Of a stretch of 24,214 nt of DNA, positions 23,917-24,214 are shown one piece after another. This DNA comes from CAZKUR01 sp964556005. Lineage in GTDB: Bacteria > Bacteroidota > Ignavibacteria > Ignavibacteriales > Ignavibacteriaceae. The stretch lies in NCBI GenBank assembly GCA_964556005.1, contig CAZKUR010000059.1, positions 1-24,214 of the forward strand. Direction: 5' to 3'. Each line of letters begins with the position of its first letter. Position 1 is the stretch's first letter. The notes under the pieces are model-generated. The model saw only the letters and a list, made by a program, of their open reading frames with translations, did no database searches and was not told where the DNA came from. The position numbers and the translations under genes were made by a program.

Positions 23917-24214
23917 ATTTTTTCTTCTTTCTTTAAATCAAGATTAAACGTTGCACTAACCTTCAACGCGAAACCGGAAAGCGAAACTTTCCAAGAAATT
24001 CTATCCCCTGTTCCCAAAAAAACTCAAGCTCAAGAAAAAAGGCTAATCGATACATTTGCCGAGTGGGATACATGGGATACTATTAATGCAGTTAAAGCAG
24101 CGATAGAATGTTTTCACCAGGTAACTTTAATAGAAGCAGATAACTCTGCGTTTAAAAAATTTTTGGAGTTAAAGCCCGACATAGTTTTTAACATAGCCGA
24201 GGGTGCATACGGAA
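23917..24214 (+). CDS. D-alanine-D-alanine-ligase-like ATP-grasp protein, 5' part, no canonical start
   Basis: The frame is open from 23896 to the window edge. From about 23935 it reads as the N-terminal domain of the Ddl-like ATP-grasp family: LNVALTFNAKPES, then AEWDTWDTINAVKAAIECF, VTLIEAD and PDIVFNIAEGAYG, the last being the family's NIAEG substrate-binding motif. The C-terminal ATP-grasp core is outside the window. No ATG, GTG or TTG occurs in frame before about codon 80. The likeliest start is ATT at 23917, which has GGAG 5 nt upstream; the first residues (IFSSFFKSR) are not family-like. It may use a rare start, or have lost its start by mutation and be a young pseudogene. Confidence 0.7.
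   Translation, partial: MFSSFFKSRLNVALTFNAKPESETFQEILSPVPKKTQAQEKRLIDTFAEWDTWDTINAVKAAIECFHQVTLIEADNSAFKKFLELKPDIVFNIAEGAYG

Noticed and set aside
1..24214. CRISPR array, prophage, restriction-modification or toxin-antitoxin system
   Set aside because: No regularly spaced direct repeats and no recognisable genes of these systems on either strand.

Overview
The window looks like part of the chromosome of a low-GC, free-living member of the Bacteroidota/Ignavibacteria (FCB) group. The support is indirect: a short housekeeping-type sigma factor without region 1.1, two single-RRM RNA-binding proteins, weak or absent Shine-Dalgarno (SD) sites before many genes, long A/T-rich spacers, and the mix of families. 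I cannot assign a genus. No tRNA, rRNA, CRISPR array, prophage or intact transposase was seen.

Layout. 1-1220 (minus) is the 5' part of a secreted Asp-box (BNR/sialidase-fold) protein. 1600-2260 holds two decayed plus-strand genes: a clear DUF4440/NTF2-like pseudogene and a probable membrane-protein relic. 2258-3839 (minus) carries a 44-aa Lys-rich protein, an unknown 123-aa protein and an RpoD-type sigma factor. 4246-4994 (plus) is a tandem pair of RRM proteins with a strong hairpin between them. 5446-5842 holds two more relics: a signal-peptide stub (plus) and a degenerate paralogue of the first gene (minus). An MFS transporter follows (5870-7024).

7303-13260 (plus) is the main gene run: queC, a protein of seven Myb/SANT-like repeats, queF, glnD and murI. 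QueC makes preQ0 and QueF reduces it to preQ1, so the queuosine genes bracket the repeat protein. GlnD senses nitrogen status through PII. MurI supplies D-glutamate for peptidoglycan. 13269-15237 (minus) holds a TauE/SafE permease and an L-asparaginase. 15581-16755 (plus) holds an Nfu-type Fe-S scaffold, a good intrinsic terminator and an O6-alkylguanine-DNA alkyltransferase. 16803-18587 (minus) holds a KamA-family radical SAM enzyme, whose start I move to an internal ATG with a strong SD, and a 54-aa protein. 18834-20506 (plus) is the phospholipid pair plsY-gpsA. 20574-20843 is an array of six short hairpins arranged as an inverted structure, probably a repeat or MITE/REP-like element. 20950-23160 is recG. 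23161-23900 is a very A/T-rich spacer with a possible gene relic. The window ends in the 5' part of a D-Ala-D-Ala-ligase-like ATP-grasp gene whose conserved N-terminus has no ATG, GTG or TTG start.

The most distinctive features are the repeated traces of gene decay in the spacers next to intact housekeeping genes, the hairpin-array element, the seven-repeat Myb-like protein inside the queuosine cluster, and the KamA-like enzyme lacking the residues that define lysine specificity. I did not find a convincing new multi-gene defence or biosynthetic system.
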